A stretch of 64,000 nucleotides of DNA from Leptolyngbyaceae cyanobacterium JSC-12 (GTDB lineage Bacteria > Cyanobacteriota > Cyanobacteriia > Leptolyngbyales > Leptolyngbyaceae), in NCBI GenBank assembly GCA_000309945.1, contig CM001633.1, positions 5,383,174 through 5,447,173 on the forward strand. Reading direction: 5' to 3'. Shown here in pieces: positions 25,929 to 35,159 of the stretch. The notes below the pieces were generated by a model that did no database searches, was not told the DNA's origin, and saw only the letters and a list, made by a program, of their open reading frames with translations. The first letter of the stretch is position 1, and every line of letters begins with the position of its first letter. Both the position numbers and the translations under genes were made by a program.

Positions 25929-26351
25929 TTATTTACGGATGTCTTTTGCCATATTGCGGAACATATCCAGGCTGGAATCTGCCTTACGGCGTTCAGACAC
26001 TTGAGCATTCGTCGAAACTGAATCGTTGGATTCAGCCACTGGAGTGGAGGTGGCTACAGAACCCATCGACGATTTGGGAACTTGGGTACCCAGCTTGCGA
26101 TCGCTCATATTTATTGAAGACACTTCCTTTTCCAGTTCCATCTCTTCGTTATTGACCGTTTTGGGAAATGTTCGCCGTACTTTCTTAGCGGTTCGCATGT
26201 ATTCTACGTCACCCATTGTTCGGGCATCATCTATATCCAGGTAGTAGGCTCGCCCACCTTCGCGAGCGGGCTTTGGTGGCTTCACTTCTGGTTGAGCAAG
26301 CGCTTCATCCTTTGGCTTTGATCCAAAAAACCCTCTTAAAAATCCAGTCAC
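25929..26351 (-). CDS. conserved cyanobacterial hypothetical protein
   Basis: 140 residues, no signal peptide or membrane segment. The N-terminus (TGFLRGFFGSKPKDEA) is followed by a conserved-looking segment YYLDIDDARTMGDVEYMRTA with KKVRRTFPKT, then a low-complexity Ser/Thr/Val linker, and a short basic C-terminal helix SSLDMFRNMAKDIRK. I recognise the pattern as a small protein conserved in filamentous cyanobacteria but know of no function. Monocistronic with its own terminator. Confidence 0.75.
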   Translation of the reverse strand: MTGFLRGFFGSKPKDEALAQPEVKPPKPAREGGRAYYLDIDDARTMGDVEYMRTAKKVRRTFPKTVNNEEMELEKEVSSINMSDRKLGTQVPKSSMGSVATSTPVAESNDSVSTNAQVSERRKADSSLDMFRNMAKDIRK

Positions 26352-26445
26352 GATCCGTCCCTGCCTCTGTTAATGTTGCAACACGTAAAAGATTATTAAT
26401 GATTATAACGATGTGGAGCGCAGAAGTCAGGAGGGAAAGGAGAAT

Positions 26446-27279
26446 TCACGGTTCAGCCTTCATCAAAAATGACAAAATCAGTTCTGCGAGTTGGGGCGCA
26501 TGGTTTTGTGGTAAAGAGTGGTCGGCGTTGGGAAAAATCACCAACTTAGCATTGGGGATTTCCTGGGCATAGGTTTCGCTATGCCACAGGGGAATAGTTT
26601 CATCGCGATCGCCCGTAATGACCAGCGTTGGTACCTGCAATTGATGAATATGCTTCTCCACCGTATCGATCGCATCTTCTGGACGTAGCCGATCCATTAA
26701 GAAAGAACGTGCGGCTGGTTGCGCCATCAATTCCCGCCGCATCCATGTAATTTGCTTCAGGGTTTCCTGATGCCCTGCCAATGTTACCAACGGAGCGATC
26801 CCATTCAAGACCCAATCTACAATCGGCGTATCCCATAAGATTGGGCGTAGATGGTCATACCGTCCACAAAAGCTATCATCCCGAATTCCGGCAGGAGCCG
26901 CTAGTATCAGCCCAGCAACCTGTTCTGGATACGCCAGGGCATAAGCGGTCGCCACCCAGCCGCCAAAGGAATGCCCCAACAGATAGCATCGTTCAAAACT
27001 ACGGGCTTCTACAAACCGATGAACAAACTCCACTTCCTTTGCAATGTCGTATTGCATCCGAGGTTTTGCCGAATCTCCAAACCCCATTAAATCGAGTGCG
27101 ACACAGTGAACCTGCGATTGGAGGTGTTCCATCAATGGCAACCAACACGCCGCGCTACCCATGAAGCCATGCAACATCAGCAACGTTGGTCCGTCTCCAA
27201 ACTCTACAAAAGCGGCTGGTGAAGCAGAGCCTGGATGAACAAAATTGAGATTGAGGGAGATGGTTTGTTTCTGAGTCAC
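26446..27279 (-). CDS. alpha/beta hydrolase
   Basis: 277 residues. Alpha/beta-hydrolase fold with oxyanion HGFMGSAACW near residue 35, nucleophile elbow GHSFGG near residue 103, acid in VITGDRDETIP near 222 and catalytic histidine in NADHSLPQ near 255. The start is GTG 27279. Substrate is not predictable; such enzymes include esterases, haloperoxidase-like and menaquinone-pathway hydrolases. No neighbour points to a pathway. Confidence 0.88.
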   Translation of the reverse strand: MTQKQTISLNLNFVHPGSASPAAFVEFGDGPTLLMLHGFMGSAACWLPLMEHLQSQVHCVALDLMGFGDSAKPRMQYDIAKEVEFVHRFVEARSFERCYLLGHSFGGWVATAYALAYPEQVAGLILAAPAGIRDDSFCGRYDHLRPILWDTPIVDWVLNGIAPLVTLAGHQETLKQITWMRRELMAQPAARSFLMDRLRPEDAIDTVEKHIHQLQVPTLVITGDRDETIPLWHSETYAQEIPNAKLVIFPNADHSLPQNHAPQLAELILSFLMKAEP

Positions 27280-27460
27280 AAGTTTGAATGGTTAGGGTCT
27301 TTCGCTATTGTGCCAAAGTAGCTACCTAGGCAACAGATTTCAAGCTATAATGATTTATGGTATTTTTTACCAAAATTGGTCATACTGAGGTTAGAAAGTT
27401 TGATCTCCGATTTCTCCTTACACCAGGTTGTTTGATTGCTCATTTCGCCAAGCAGTTGTT

Positions 27461-28498
27461 ATGACGTTGTCAACTTTGCTTCCTATTCCACACCATTTTG
27501 AGCGCGATCGCGTGAGTGCCGTTTGGAGAGTGCCCTACCAGCAACGAGCGGAAGAAGCTATAAGGTGGGCCAAGCAACACAACATCCCGCCTGCCTCCGG
27601 CGATCAAACTCGAGTTTGTTTGTTAGCGATCGATGTGCAAAATACCTTCTGTATTCCAGAGTTTGAATTGTTTGTGGGTGGAAGGTCTGGCATGGGTGCG
27701 GTGGAGGATAATATACGGCTGTGTGAGTTTATTTATCGCAATCTGGGCATGATTACTGAAATCGTCCCCACGATGGATACCCACACAGCCATACAGATTT
27801 TTCATCCCATCTTTTGGGTGGATGCCAAAGGAAATCATCCAACCCCTGCAGCGACTATGATTTCTTTGGAGGATGTAGAACAGGAAATTTGGCGAGTGAA
27901 TCCAGCGATCGCTCCCAGTTTGGGCAAAAATTATGAAACATTGCAACAATATGCCTGGCACTATACGCATCAGCTAATACAGGATGGTAAGTATCCGTTA
28001 ACAATCTGGCCCTACCATTCCATGCTGGGTGGCATTGGACATGCACTGGTATCTGCGGTTGAAGAAGCAATCTTTTTCCATTGCATTGCCCGTTCTAGCC
28101 AGACTCGGTTTGAACTCAAAGGCAACAACCCCTTAACTGAAAATTACTCAGTTTTACGACCAGAGGTGTTGGAAGATGCGGATGGCACAGCGATCGCCCA
28201 GAAAAATTCTCCACTTCTGCAAAAGCTCCTCGCCTTTGATGCGGTAATTATTGCAGGTCAGGCAAAAAGTCATTGCGTTGCCTGGACAATTGCAGACTTG
28301 CTGACTGAAATTCAATCCGCTGATCCTGAACTAGCAAAGAAAATCTATCTGCTGGAAGACTGTACATCACCTGTGGTCGTGCCAGGCGTGGTTGATTTCA
28401 CGGAGCAAGCCGATACCACCTTTCAACAGTTTGCTGCTGCTGGGATGCACTTAGTAAAATCAACTCAATCAATCTCACAATGGGAAGGAATACAATAA
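27461..28498 (+). CDS. isochorismatase-family cysteine hydrolase
   Basis: 345 residues, longer than simple family members. The catalytic aspartate appears in [11 protein letters not shown] near residue 55, and the nucleophilic cysteine in [12 protein letters not shown] near residue 268. A central insertion (roughly 100-220) separates the two halves, as in a subset of cyanobacterial proteins. The family hydrolyses isochorismate, nicotinamide or other amides; the substrate here is unknown. ATG 27461 is chosen over TTG 27428. The upstream spacer has a TATAAT at 27346-27351. Confidence 0.85.
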   Translation: MTLSTLLPIPHHFERDRVSAVWRVPYQQRAEEAIRWAKQHNIPPASGDQTRVCLLAIDVQNTFCIPEFELFVGGRSGMGAVEDNIRLCEFIYRNLGMITEIVPTMDTHTAIQIFHPIFWVDAKGNHPTPAATMISLEDVEQEIWRVNPAIAPSLGKNYETLQQYAWHYTHQLIQDGKYPLTIWPYHSMLGGIGHALVSAVEEAIFFHCIARSSQTRFELKGNNPLTENYSVLRPEVLEDADGTAIAQKNSPLLQKLLAFDAVIIAGQAKSHCVAWTIADLLTEIQSADPELAKKIYLLEDCTSPVVVPGVVDFTEQADTTFQQFAAAGMHLVKSTQSISQWEGIQ

Positions 28499-28542
28499 CC
28501 TAACAATCTCAGTCTGGAGTACAAAAGTATCCAAATTCGAGG

Positions 28543-29088
28543 CTATTTATTCACTACATCAGTCTGTTCTTTTTGGGCACTGGGTGCCTGATAGACTCGC
28601 TCAAGTCGCATCAACTGCTTTGCTTGCATAGAAAATGAACTGGTATCAAGCCAGTTAGTCACTAAAGCATCAGTTGAGAACAGTCCTGCACCATTGATTA
28701 CGAAGAAGAGAAAGCACGCAGCGTAGATTGAAGAAAGCTCCAGGTAGGGAATATTAAAACCAGACACCAGAATATGGTGATACATGGCAACGCACATTGT
28801 GCTGAACAGACCCAGTGCTGCCGGACGGGTGAGCAACCCGATGGCAACCAGGGGTGCACCAATCAGTTCTGTAAAAGCAGCCAGGTAGCTGAAGAAAATT
28901 GGGAATGGTAAACCAATGACTTCGACATAGGCTTGAGCAAAACTTTCGATGTTTGCCAGTTTGTCCAAGCCGTTGTGAATCATCATGATGCCTACAACTG
29001 CCCGCAAAATTGCCCAGGCAACTTGTGACGGGAGATTGGGGCTAACATTCGGTTTCAAGACTTTGACAAGTAGGGATGAGATAGCCAT
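28543..29088 (-). CDS. DoxX-family membrane protein
   Basis: 181 residues. DoxX fold with about four membrane segments: AILRAVVGIMMIHNGLDKL near 25-45, the FSYLAAFTELIGAPLVAIGLL region near 63-85, then two more before residue 140. The HNGLDK and the E-GAP motifs are typical. Function in cyanobacteria is not established; related proteins act in thiosulfate:quinone oxidoreductase or redox stress. Stands alone; a spacer of about 120 bp separates it from yifB. Confidence 0.85.
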   Translation of the reverse strand: MAISSLLVKVLKPNVSPNLPSQVAWAILRAVVGIMMIHNGLDKLANIESFAQAYVEVIGLPFPIFFSYLAAFTELIGAPLVAIGLLTRPAALGLFSTMCVAMYHHILVSGFNIPYLELSSIYAACFLFFVINGAGLFSTDALVTNWLDTSSFSMQAKQLMRLERVYQAPSAQKEQTDVVNK

Positions 29089-29209
29089 AGAGAATGACCA
29101 TTGAATAAGGGATACATTAAGAATTTTAACGCTTTCATTAAGAAAGGTAAATATTTATCATCAGTTAATATTTAGTCTTTTACAGTCTTTACCAAGACCA
29201 ATCTCAGCG

Positions 29210-30736
29210 TCATTGCATTCGATCAATCGTGCGGTACTGGATCGCTTCAGCCACATGATGCGATTGGAGCATTTCATTGCCTGCCAAATCTGCAATGGTG
29301 CGAGCTACTTTAAGAATGCGATCGCTGGCACGGACAGACAGTCCTAATTTACGAATGGCGGTTTCTAATAAATTTCGTCCTGCATCATCCAGCTTGCACC
29401 ATTGCCGCAAGTGGTTCGCCTGCATCTCAGCATTACATTTAAGTGAGGTGTCTTTAAAGCGTATATGGGCGCGATGGCGGGCAGCTTGAACTCGTTGCTG
29501 CACGGCTTCTGAATCCTCGCCTGTCGGTTGTTGAGTAATTTCCTCCGGCTTCAACCGATTCACCGCCACTTGAAGATCAATTCGGTCAAGTAGGGGACCG
29601 GATAGGCGTGCCCAGTATTGTTCCCGTGCTCTGGGGGTGCAAGTACAGGGCTGAACTGTGTCGCCATAAAACCCGCAGGGGCAAGGATTGGTACTGGCAA
29701 CGAGCGTAAATTGGGCAGGAAATGAGACTGACTGGCGGGTGCGAGAAATGCTGACGTATCCATCTTCTAAGGGTTGTCTTAAAAACTCCAGCACATCCCG
29801 CTTGAACTCGGTCAGTTCATCCAGAAATAAGATGCCTCGGTGTGCCAGTGAAATTTCCCCAGGACGGGGAAAACTGCCGCCTCCCACCAGGGATGGACCT
29901 GAAGCGGAATGATGGGGGCTACGAAATGGGCGTGTGGTAACGAGGGAGCCTTTATTCTTCAGCAAACCTGCAACGGAGTGAATTTGGGTGACCTCTAAAG
30001 CTTCGTCAAAGCTTAATGGAGGCAGAATGGAGGGTAACCGACGAGCCAGCATGGTTTTGCCGGAACCTGGCGGTCCCACAAATATAAGGTTGTGCCCACC
30101 TGCTGCTGCAATTTCCAGGGCACGACGAGCATGTGCCTGCCCTTTCACATCCCGCAAATTGGGACCGGCAAAGCGCGATCGCTCTAGTTCTTCTAATCCA
30201 TTCACTTGGGCAGGAACATGGTGATCTGGCTCTGCAAGAAATTCTCCCACTTCAGAGAGATGCTTGAAGCCAAAGACTTTCAACCCTTTGACAACAGCCG
30301 CCTCACGCACATTATCAGCGGGAACCACAATTCCCTGAATCCCCAACCGTTTAGCCGCTGCTGCGATCGCCAACACTCCTGCAATCGGACGCAAGCTGCC
30401 ATCTAATGACACTTCTCCCAAAAACAAAAACTCATCCAACAAATCGGTGTTGATCTGTTCGGATGCTGCCAGAATACCGATGCTGATGGGCAGATCAAAA
30501 CTAGGACCTTCTTTTCTGAGGTCTGCGGGTGTCAGGTTTACAACGACTTTCCGCATTGGGAAAGCGTATCCTGCATTTTTGATCGCAGCTCTCACACGCT
30601 CCTTTGACTCCTGCACCTCTTGCGATGGCAAACCAACAACAACAATGCCAGGGAGTCCTCCGGCAATGTCTACTTCAACTCCAACTTTTACCGCATCAAT
30701 TCCAACCAGTGATGCACTCCAAACTCTAGCCAGCAT
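29210..30736 (-). CDS. comM: YifB/ComM-family Mg-chelatase-like AAA ATPase
   Basis: 508 residues from ATG 30736, the usual family length. N-terminal ChlI-like domain (VWSASLVGIDAVKVGVEVDI), AAA core with Walker A GPPGSGKTML and Walker B ILFLDELTEF, and C-terminal Mg_chelatase_C domain with a zinc-type CPCGFYGD...CTC cluster in the centre. ComM is a DNA helicase promoting branch migration during natural transformation; that role is plausible here but untested. It is 84 bp downstream of nifT in the same direction, so transcription from the nifP promoter could read into it. Confidence 0.92.
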   Translation of the reverse strand: MLARVWSASLVGIDAVKVGVEVDIAGGLPGIVVVGLPSQEVQESKERVRAAIKNAGYAFPMRKVVVNLTPADLRKEGPSFDLPISIGILAASEQINTDLLDEFLFLGEVSLDGSLRPIAGVLAIAAAAKRLGIQGIVVPADNVREAAVVKGLKVFGFKHLSEVGEFLAEPDHHVPAQVNGLEELERSRFAGPNLRDVKGQAHARRALEIAAAGGHNLIFVGPPGSGKTMLARRLPSILPPLSFDEALEVTQIHSVAGLLKNKGSLVTTRPFRSPHHSASGPSLVGGGSFPRPGEISLAHRGILFLDELTEFKRDVLEFLRQPLEDGYVSISRTRQSVSFPAQFTLVASTNPCPCGFYGDTVQPCTCTPRAREQYWARLSGPLLDRIDLQVAVNRLKPEEITQQPTGEDSEAVQQRVQAARHRAHIRFKDTSLKCNAEMQANHLRQWCKLDDAGRNLLETAIRKLGLSVRASDRILKVARTIADLAGNEMLQSHHVAEAIQYRTIDRMQ

Positions 30737-30820
30737 GATGATTCCTGCGATCGCAATCTCTGGTAGAGTACCCAAAATTCTCAATCCTAGAACATGAGTG
30801 CGATCGCAGGTTCACTATGC

Positions 30821-31024
30821 CTATGCAATACGTCTGGCTTCTACCGTTTTGGGTAGTTTCAACGGTTCTTCTAGATCCGTAATCAATAGTTCCCACCCAT
30901 TGGCGAGGGTGTAGATTGTTTCGGTATCAGTTACGGCTTGTTTCACGACCTCTTCTTCTAAATCTTTCTTAGCAACGTAGACGACCAGATGCCCAGCCGC
31001 ATTGTGGCGTAGCATGACTTTCAT
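30821..31024 (-). CDS. nifT: nitrogen fixation protein NifT/FixU
   Basis: 67 residues, the normal small size. [20 protein letters not shown] followed by EE.V and ANGWEL..TDLEEP is the NifT/FixU pattern. The role of NifT is still unclear; it may help in cofactor maturation but is not essential in studied organisms. Its ATG overlaps the nifZ stop by four bases. Last nif gene of the leftward operon. Confidence 0.92.
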   Translation of the reverse strand: MKVMLRHNAAGHLVVYVAKKDLEEEVVKQAVTDTETIYTLANGWELLITDLEEPLKLPKTVEARRIA

Positions 31025-31293
31025 TGAATTTCCTCCGCAAGTTCAAGTTCTTTTTTCCGACAGCCAACAATGTATCCAGTCGTCATGAAATGGACAGCAT
31101 AGATGTAAGAACTTTGCAAAAAAGTTCCAATACTGACCACGTAACCAACGTCTCCTTTCTTCGCGAGGGTGGCACCAATATCTTTCCCTGGGAAGGTGCC
31201 GTCATTGCGAATTAATTTGCGCGATCGCACCTTTTGACCAATATCAAACACAGGCGGAGAATCAATTTCAATTTCAATTTCATTCGATTGCAT
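31021..31293 (-). CDS. nifZ: nitrogen fixation protein NifZ
   Basis: 90 residues. The SH3-like NifZ core is seen in [21 protein letters not shown] followed by [13 protein letters not shown] and the ending [13 protein letters not shown]. NifZ takes part in maturing the second P-cluster of the MoFe protein in Azotobacter. It overlaps the nifV end by 14 bases and nifT by four, a tight operon nifV-nifZ-nifT with the same order as in Anabaena. Confidence 0.93.
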   Translation of the reverse strand: MQSNEIEIEIDSPPVFDIGQKVRSRKLIRNDGTFPGKDIGATLAKKGDVGYVVSIGTFLQSSYIYAVHFMTTGYIVGCRKKELELAEEIQ

Positions 31294-32434
31294 GGGCGTA
31301 AGACCTCGCTTGTGGAACTAGCCGTAATAACTCTTCAATAGTCAGATTTCGTTTTACCTGAACTGACTCATGCCGGACTGCTTCTAGCACTATTTGCGCT
31401 TCTTCAGGAGTTAGCATAATGCCCTGCTGCTGCAATACACTAAGCACTAAATGCCGACCTGAGTGTTTACCCACCACAAATCGACGTTCCCACCCCACCT
31501 CTTCTGGGGCAAACGGTTCATAAGTGACAGGATTTTGAAGAATCCCGTGGGCATGAATTCCAGATTCATGAGCAAATGTATTTTCACCCACGATTGCTTT
31601 CCAGGGTGGCACTGGACAATTTGATGCTTTTGCAACTAAGCGAGACAATTCTAGCAACCGCCTAGTGTCAATTCCTGTTTGCACGTTATAAATTCGTTTC
31701 AATGCCATTACCACTTCTTCAAGTGCAGCGTTGCCTGCACGTTCCCCTAATCCATTCACCGTGGTATTGACGGATAATGCACCAGCCTGGATACCAGCCA
31801 AAGCGTTTGCCGTGGCTAACCCTAAATCATTATGAGTATGCATTTCAACTGGAATGGATAGACGAGAAACAAGCTGGCGCACCTTGTTGAATGTGGTTAA
31901 GGGATCAAGAATACCAACTGTGTCACAAAAGCGAAACCGAAAAGCGCCCCAGGATTGAGCAAGGAGTGCAACATCCAGCAAAAATGACTCATCCGCTCTG
32001 GACGAATCTTCACCCCCGACTGATACAGCCAAACCGCGATCGCAAGCAAACTGGAGGACATCCTGCAACCGTTCCAACATAACGCGCCACTGTCCATGAA
32101 ATTTAGCAGCAATTTGGATATCCGAAACAGGCACAGAAATATGTACCCGTTGCAAACCACAGTTGATTGAAGCTTGAATATCTGCCCGGTTTGCCCGATT
32201 CCAACCCAGTAGTTTGGCGTTGAGTCCCAAGTCAGCAATTGCCCGAATCGAGTCAGCTTCATCTTGCCCCATTGCTGGAATGCCAACTTCTAATTCCTGA
32301 ACTCCAATTGAGTCTAAAAAGGTCGCAATTGCAACTTTTTCGTGAAGATTGAAAGCTACGCCTGCAGCTTGTTCTCCATCTCTTAGCGTTGTGTCATTGA
32401 ATTGAATTGGAATTGTAAAGGTTGATGAACTCAT
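31280..32434 (-). CDS. nifV: homocitrate synthase NifV
   Basis: 384 residues. Condenses acetyl-CoA and 2-oxoglutarate to homocitrate, the organic ligand of FeMo-cofactor. Family signatures: [16 protein letters not shown] at residues 13-28 with the catalytic Arg-Asp, the metal-binding [16 protein letters not shown] near 200-215, and [19 protein letters not shown] near 229-247. The TIM-barrel part is complete and the short C-terminus matches NifV rather than leucine-pathway LeuA. The start lies three bases after the stop of a 38-codon ORF. Confidence 0.96.
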   Translation of the reverse strand: MSSSTFTIPIQFNDTTLRDGEQAAGVAFNLHEKVAIATFLDSIGVQELEVGIPAMGQDEADSIRAIADLGLNAKLLGWNRANRADIQASINCGLQRVHISVPVSDIQIAAKFHGQWRVMLERLQDVLQFACDRGLAVSVGGEDSSRADESFLLDVALLAQSWGAFRFRFCDTVGILDPLTTFNKVRQLVSRLSIPVEMHTHNDLGLATANALAGIQAGALSVNTTVNGLGERAGNAALEEVVMALKRIYNVQTGIDTRRLLELSRLVAKASNCPVPPWKAIVGENTFAHESGIHAHGILQNPVTYEPFAPEEVGWERRFVVGKHSGRHLVLSVLQQQGIMLTPEEAQIVLEAVRHESVQVKRNLTIEELLRLVPQARSYAHAIE

Positions 32435-32437
32435 AAG

Positions 32438-32554
32438 TCAGTCCCGTTTAGTATGAGAGTGCTCCAGTTCATGCCACATCCACGCCAGCATGAGTTTATA
32501 AAGTATAGTCATCGTGAAGGAGAATATGGCTGCAGTTGCAAGAGTTTCTAACAT
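32438..32554 (-). CDS. 38-residue membrane microprotein in the nifV operon
   Basis: Short ORF not seen in usual annotations: ATG at 32552-32554 with a strong AGGAGGG ribosome-binding site just upstream, and a stop three bases before nifV. The product begins LETLATAAIFSFTMTILYKL, a single membrane helix at about residues 5-27, followed by Trp/His-rich WMWHELEHSH and a basic end TKRD. The tight fit between DUF2949 and nifV and the good ribosome site argue that it is translated. It could be a membrane tether, or serve only for translational coupling of nifV. No family recognised. Confidence 0.7.
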   Translation of the reverse strand: MLETLATAAIFSFTMTILYKLMLAWMWHELEHSHTKRD

Positions 32555-32577
32555 GGTGCCCTCCTAAGTTCCGTTCC

Positions 32578-32775
32578 TTAAGTTATGTGAGAGTTTGTTT
32601 CAAGCCAGTCATACACTTGAGCTAATTGGTGCAAAGAAACCAATCCATATTGCCAGAGCAGCATAGGAATTGGTGCATAAGCCTGTTCAGGATGGCGCAG
32701 CAACATCTCGATTGCGGCAGGAGAAACAGCCAGATCATTTTGAAGAAACTGAATCAATGGGATGTTGCTACTCAT
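32578..32775 (-). CDS. DUF2949 family protein (Asr1406-like)
   Basis: 65 residues, soluble. Sequence features IPLIQFLQNDLAVSPAAIEM and LLWQYGLVSLHQLAQVYDWL fit DUF2949, a cyanobacterial family of small helical proteins of unknown role; these look like two helix-turn-helix-like hairpins. In Anabaena I recall a homologue in the same place before nifV. Start ATG 32775 has GGAGGAG immediately upstream. Confidence 0.82.
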   Translation of the reverse strand: MSSNIPLIQFLQNDLAVSPAAIEMLLRHPEQAYAPIPMLLWQYGLVSLHQLAQVYDWLETNSHIT

Positions 32776-32819
32776 AGCTCCTCCTGAAAATAGTTGAGTT
32801 TAGGGCAACAGTGTAGTCG

Positions 32820-33368
32820 CTAAGTGTGATTCCCAAACCCTAGCGTGAGGCTATCTTCTGCCAGGAAATGGGCGAGATGAAATGCTCGATCTTCCGTTTG
32901 TAACAAGATTTGTTCGTACAGGTAACGTGTGGCGCGATCGCCAACACTTTCGGCTTGGGCTGCCTGTCGTCGGAGTAAATCAATCACCGCTTGTTCTGCT
33001 TCCAGGTCGTGCTCTACCATCTGACGTGCATTAAACGCACCATCAGGCTCAGGAACAAAGGAACACAGTTCTGCTAATTTGATAAAGCTTGCAACTGGAA
33101 CAGCCCCTAATCCATTTAAGCGTTCACCAACTTGATGCACATAGTTTTGTATCTGTCCATAACTTTCAGCAAAGAACTCGTGTAACGAGTAAAATTCTGC
33201 TCCTTCAACAACAAAGTGATGCTTCTGATATTGCAAATACAAAGCTTGAAAACTGGCAAGTGCAATATTTAGTCCTTCGGTGACTGGAATTGTCACTTCT
33301 TGTCCCAGACCTACTGGATTGTCTTGAACTTGACCAAATTCTTGTGTGAGTGCTTGGGTTTGGGTCAT
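32820..33368 (-). CDS. Dps-family ferritin-like protein in the nif operon
   Basis: 182 residues, Dps/ferritin four-helix type. The dinuclear ferroxidase ligands can be seen in [13 protein letters not shown] near residue 46-58 and [12 protein letters not shown] near 60-72 (His...Asp/Glu pattern, with His and Glu kept). The normal DNA-binding Lys-rich N-terminus is absent; it starts [14 protein letters not shown]. It would store iron and remove peroxide, useful both for iron supply and for protecting nitrogenase. It sits inside the nifP-nifT operon; the leader on the coding strand is C/T-rich. Confidence 0.85.
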   Translation of the reverse strand: MTQTQALTQEFGQVQDNPVGLGQEVTIPVTEGLNIALASFQALYLQYQKHHFVVEGAEFYSLHEFFAESYGQIQNYVHQVGERLNGLGAVPVASFIKLAELCSFVPEPDGAFNARQMVEHDLEAEQAVIDLLRRQAAQAESVGDRATRYLYEQILLQTEDRAFHLAHFLAEDSLTLGFGNHT

Positions 33369-33433
33369 TTGATGAGGTCCTTGAGAGTTAGGGAATGGAG
33401 AATCGGGAACGGAAAAGACAGATAGTCATTGCT

Positions 33434-33721
33434 TCAATCGATGTTCCAGCAGCGATCAAGCCAGTTCACCATGTCTTGACGAGAGGCGCTAAATTGCTGC
33501 ACGACGCTGCGTAGCAACAGTGCGGCGATGCTATGCTGGATATCTACCCGCAAAGAGCCATCGGGCAAGCACCAGCACGGAATCATCAATTCTTGCAAAC
33601 GGGAATAAATGCGCCAGCGATCGCTGCGAGATACGGCAACCACGTAAGTCAGAGATGGATTCACTTCAGCCTGGACAGAGGCTTTTGGGGCACTGGAGCT
33701 TGTACGGGAAAGGGGAGTCAT
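33434..33721 (-). CDS. Asr1405/Asl0597 family protein
   Basis: 95 residues from ATG 33721, preceded by GAGG. The family core is SRSDRWRIYSRLQELMIPCW with CLPDGSLRVDI and the C-terminal SVVQQFSASRQDMVNWLDRC. This family is named after small Anabaena proteins, one of which lies next to nifP and nifV there. Function unknown. A start at 33790 would overlap nifP and add residues that do not look conserved. It lies between nifP and dps in a clear leftward operon. Confidence 0.82.
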   Translation of the reverse strand: MTPLSRTSSSAPKASVQAEVNPSLTYVVAVSRSDRWRIYSRLQELMIPCWCLPDGSLRVDIQHSIAALLLRSVVQQFSASRQDMVNWLDRCWNID

Positions 33722-33770
33722 CAGAGTAACCTCGAAAGTAGAGTTAAGGAATGTTGTCGGGCAATTAGAA

Positions 33771-34556
33771 CTAGTGAGTCGATTGCTCACTTAAGATCGA
33801 CTGAAGTTGTTGTTCTAACGCTTCGATACGATCAAGGAGTGTTCGTATTACCGTTGCTTCAGCATCGGGAACTTGCCCATGTTCTAGAGGACAGGTTTCA
33901 GTATTCGTGCGACAAATATTGCGTCCCGGAACGCCAACTGCTGTGCAATGGGATGGCACTGCCCGTAGCACAATCGAACCAGCCCCAACCCGGGCATAAT
34001 CACCAATCTCAATGTTGCCGAGAATCTTGGCTCCTGCACCAACAACCACATGCTGCCCTAAAGTAGGATGGCGTTTACCTGTTTCTTTCCCTGTGCCACC
34101 TAAGGTTACGCCTTGATAGATTAGACAGTAATCACCAACGATCGCGGTTTCACCAATTACGACACCCATACCGTGATCGATAAAGACGCCTTTGCCAATT
34201 GTGGCACCCGGATGGATTTCAATCCCAGTCAGAAATCGCGCGAAATGGGAAATCAATCGCGGAAGAAAGGTGATCTGACGTTGATATAACCAATGAGCAA
34301 TTCGATGAAATAACAACGCATGAAAACCAGGGTAGCAACATAAGACTTCTAGCCAATGCCGGGCAGCCGGATCGCGATCAAAAATCACTTGAAAGTCTTC
34401 TCGTATGGTTTGCCAGGCTCGCTGGAAATGGTCAACCCTTGAAGACGGGGTACTAGAGTGATCATCGAGCGGTTGTACTGAAAACTCTGGCTGCTGAACC
34501 AGATTTTTCATCAGTGTATTTGGGGGGGTGAGAAGCAGAGTAAAAGGGTGCTGCAT
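33771..34556 (-). CDS. nifP: serine O-acetyltransferase NifP (CysE type)
   Basis: 261 residues. Forms O-acetylserine for cysteine, supplying sulfur for NifS and cluster assembly during diazotrophy. An N-terminal SAT domain ([20 protein letters not shown] near 75-94) is followed by the hexapeptide beta-helix ([39 protein letters not shown]). A second in-frame ATG at 34511 follows a run of seven C at about 34518-34524 in the coding sense, where slippage could occur; either start is possible. First gene of the leftward operon, divergent from nifB. Confidence 0.92.
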   Translation of the reverse strand: MQHPFTLLLTPPNTLMKNLVQQPEFSVQPLDDHSSTPSSRVDHFQRAWQTIREDFQVIFDRDPAARHWLEVLCCYPGFHALLFHRIAHWLYQRQITFLPRLISHFARFLTGIEIHPGATIGKGVFIDHGMGVVIGETAIVGDYCLIYQGVTLGGTGKETGKRHPTLGQHVVVGAGAKILGNIEIGDYARVGAGSIVLRAVPSHCTAVGVPGRNICRTNTETCPLEHGQVPDAEATVIRTLLDRIEALEQQLQSILSEQSTH

Positions 34557-35075
34557 GGCTCAGAGTAGGAAACCGTGTGCTTGTCTCCTGCTTATATCAG
34601 GCACTTAAACACAACACGGAACCGACAGCCAGCGTCAGAGTTATTGAATTAATAGGACTGTACTCAAACCTCAAACCTAGAACTGGCGGGAATTTAATTT
34701 TTTTATTGGGTTGAGGGGCGAGTATTTCTCATCAAAGGGGTGGGTATTTATAGCAATAGGGACGAGCATTCTGATACTCATCCTCAAGCTCAGATTTCAT
34801 CGGCTTTATCAGGTATTTCAATAGAGCGATGATACTCAAATTCGTTAGTACTCAGATCAGCAATTCTGTATCAAACGACTCTGTTTATAGAGTAATTCTG
34901 TTCATAGTGAACAAACATTAAAAAATTGCGAATACCATTTTCACCTCCGAAAAAGTGCTAATTTAGATACAGAATTGAATTTCGGACAGCACTGGGGAAA
35001 ACTTCTGCATAACTTTCCCCAGTCTTTAATTCCAAAGCTTACTTAACTACCATTTTTGGCTTATTTCAGACTGGA

Positions 35076-35088
35076 GTTGAGTACAGCT
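35076..35088 (+). promoter_or_regulatory. putative CnfR-type operator, copy 1
   Basis: GTTGAGTACAGCT, first of two identical 12-base cores 71 bp apart in the nifB leader. The same core occurs inverted upstream of cnfR (11 of 12 bases). Function as operator is inferred from repetition and position. Confidence 0.55.
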
Positions 35089-35146
35089 TTGGTACCTTGA
35101 AAAATATCTAAAAAGTGCTCTAAATCCCTACTCTATAAGAGTTTGA

Positions 35147-35159
35147 GTTGAGTACAGCA
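35147..35159 (+). promoter_or_regulatory. putative CnfR-type operator, copy 2
   Basis: GTTGAGTACAGCA, identical over 12 bases to copy 1. An ATGAGTATTT (minus strand) follows at 35181-35190 and recurs upstream of cnfR, so the pair of motifs may act together. Confidence 0.55.
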
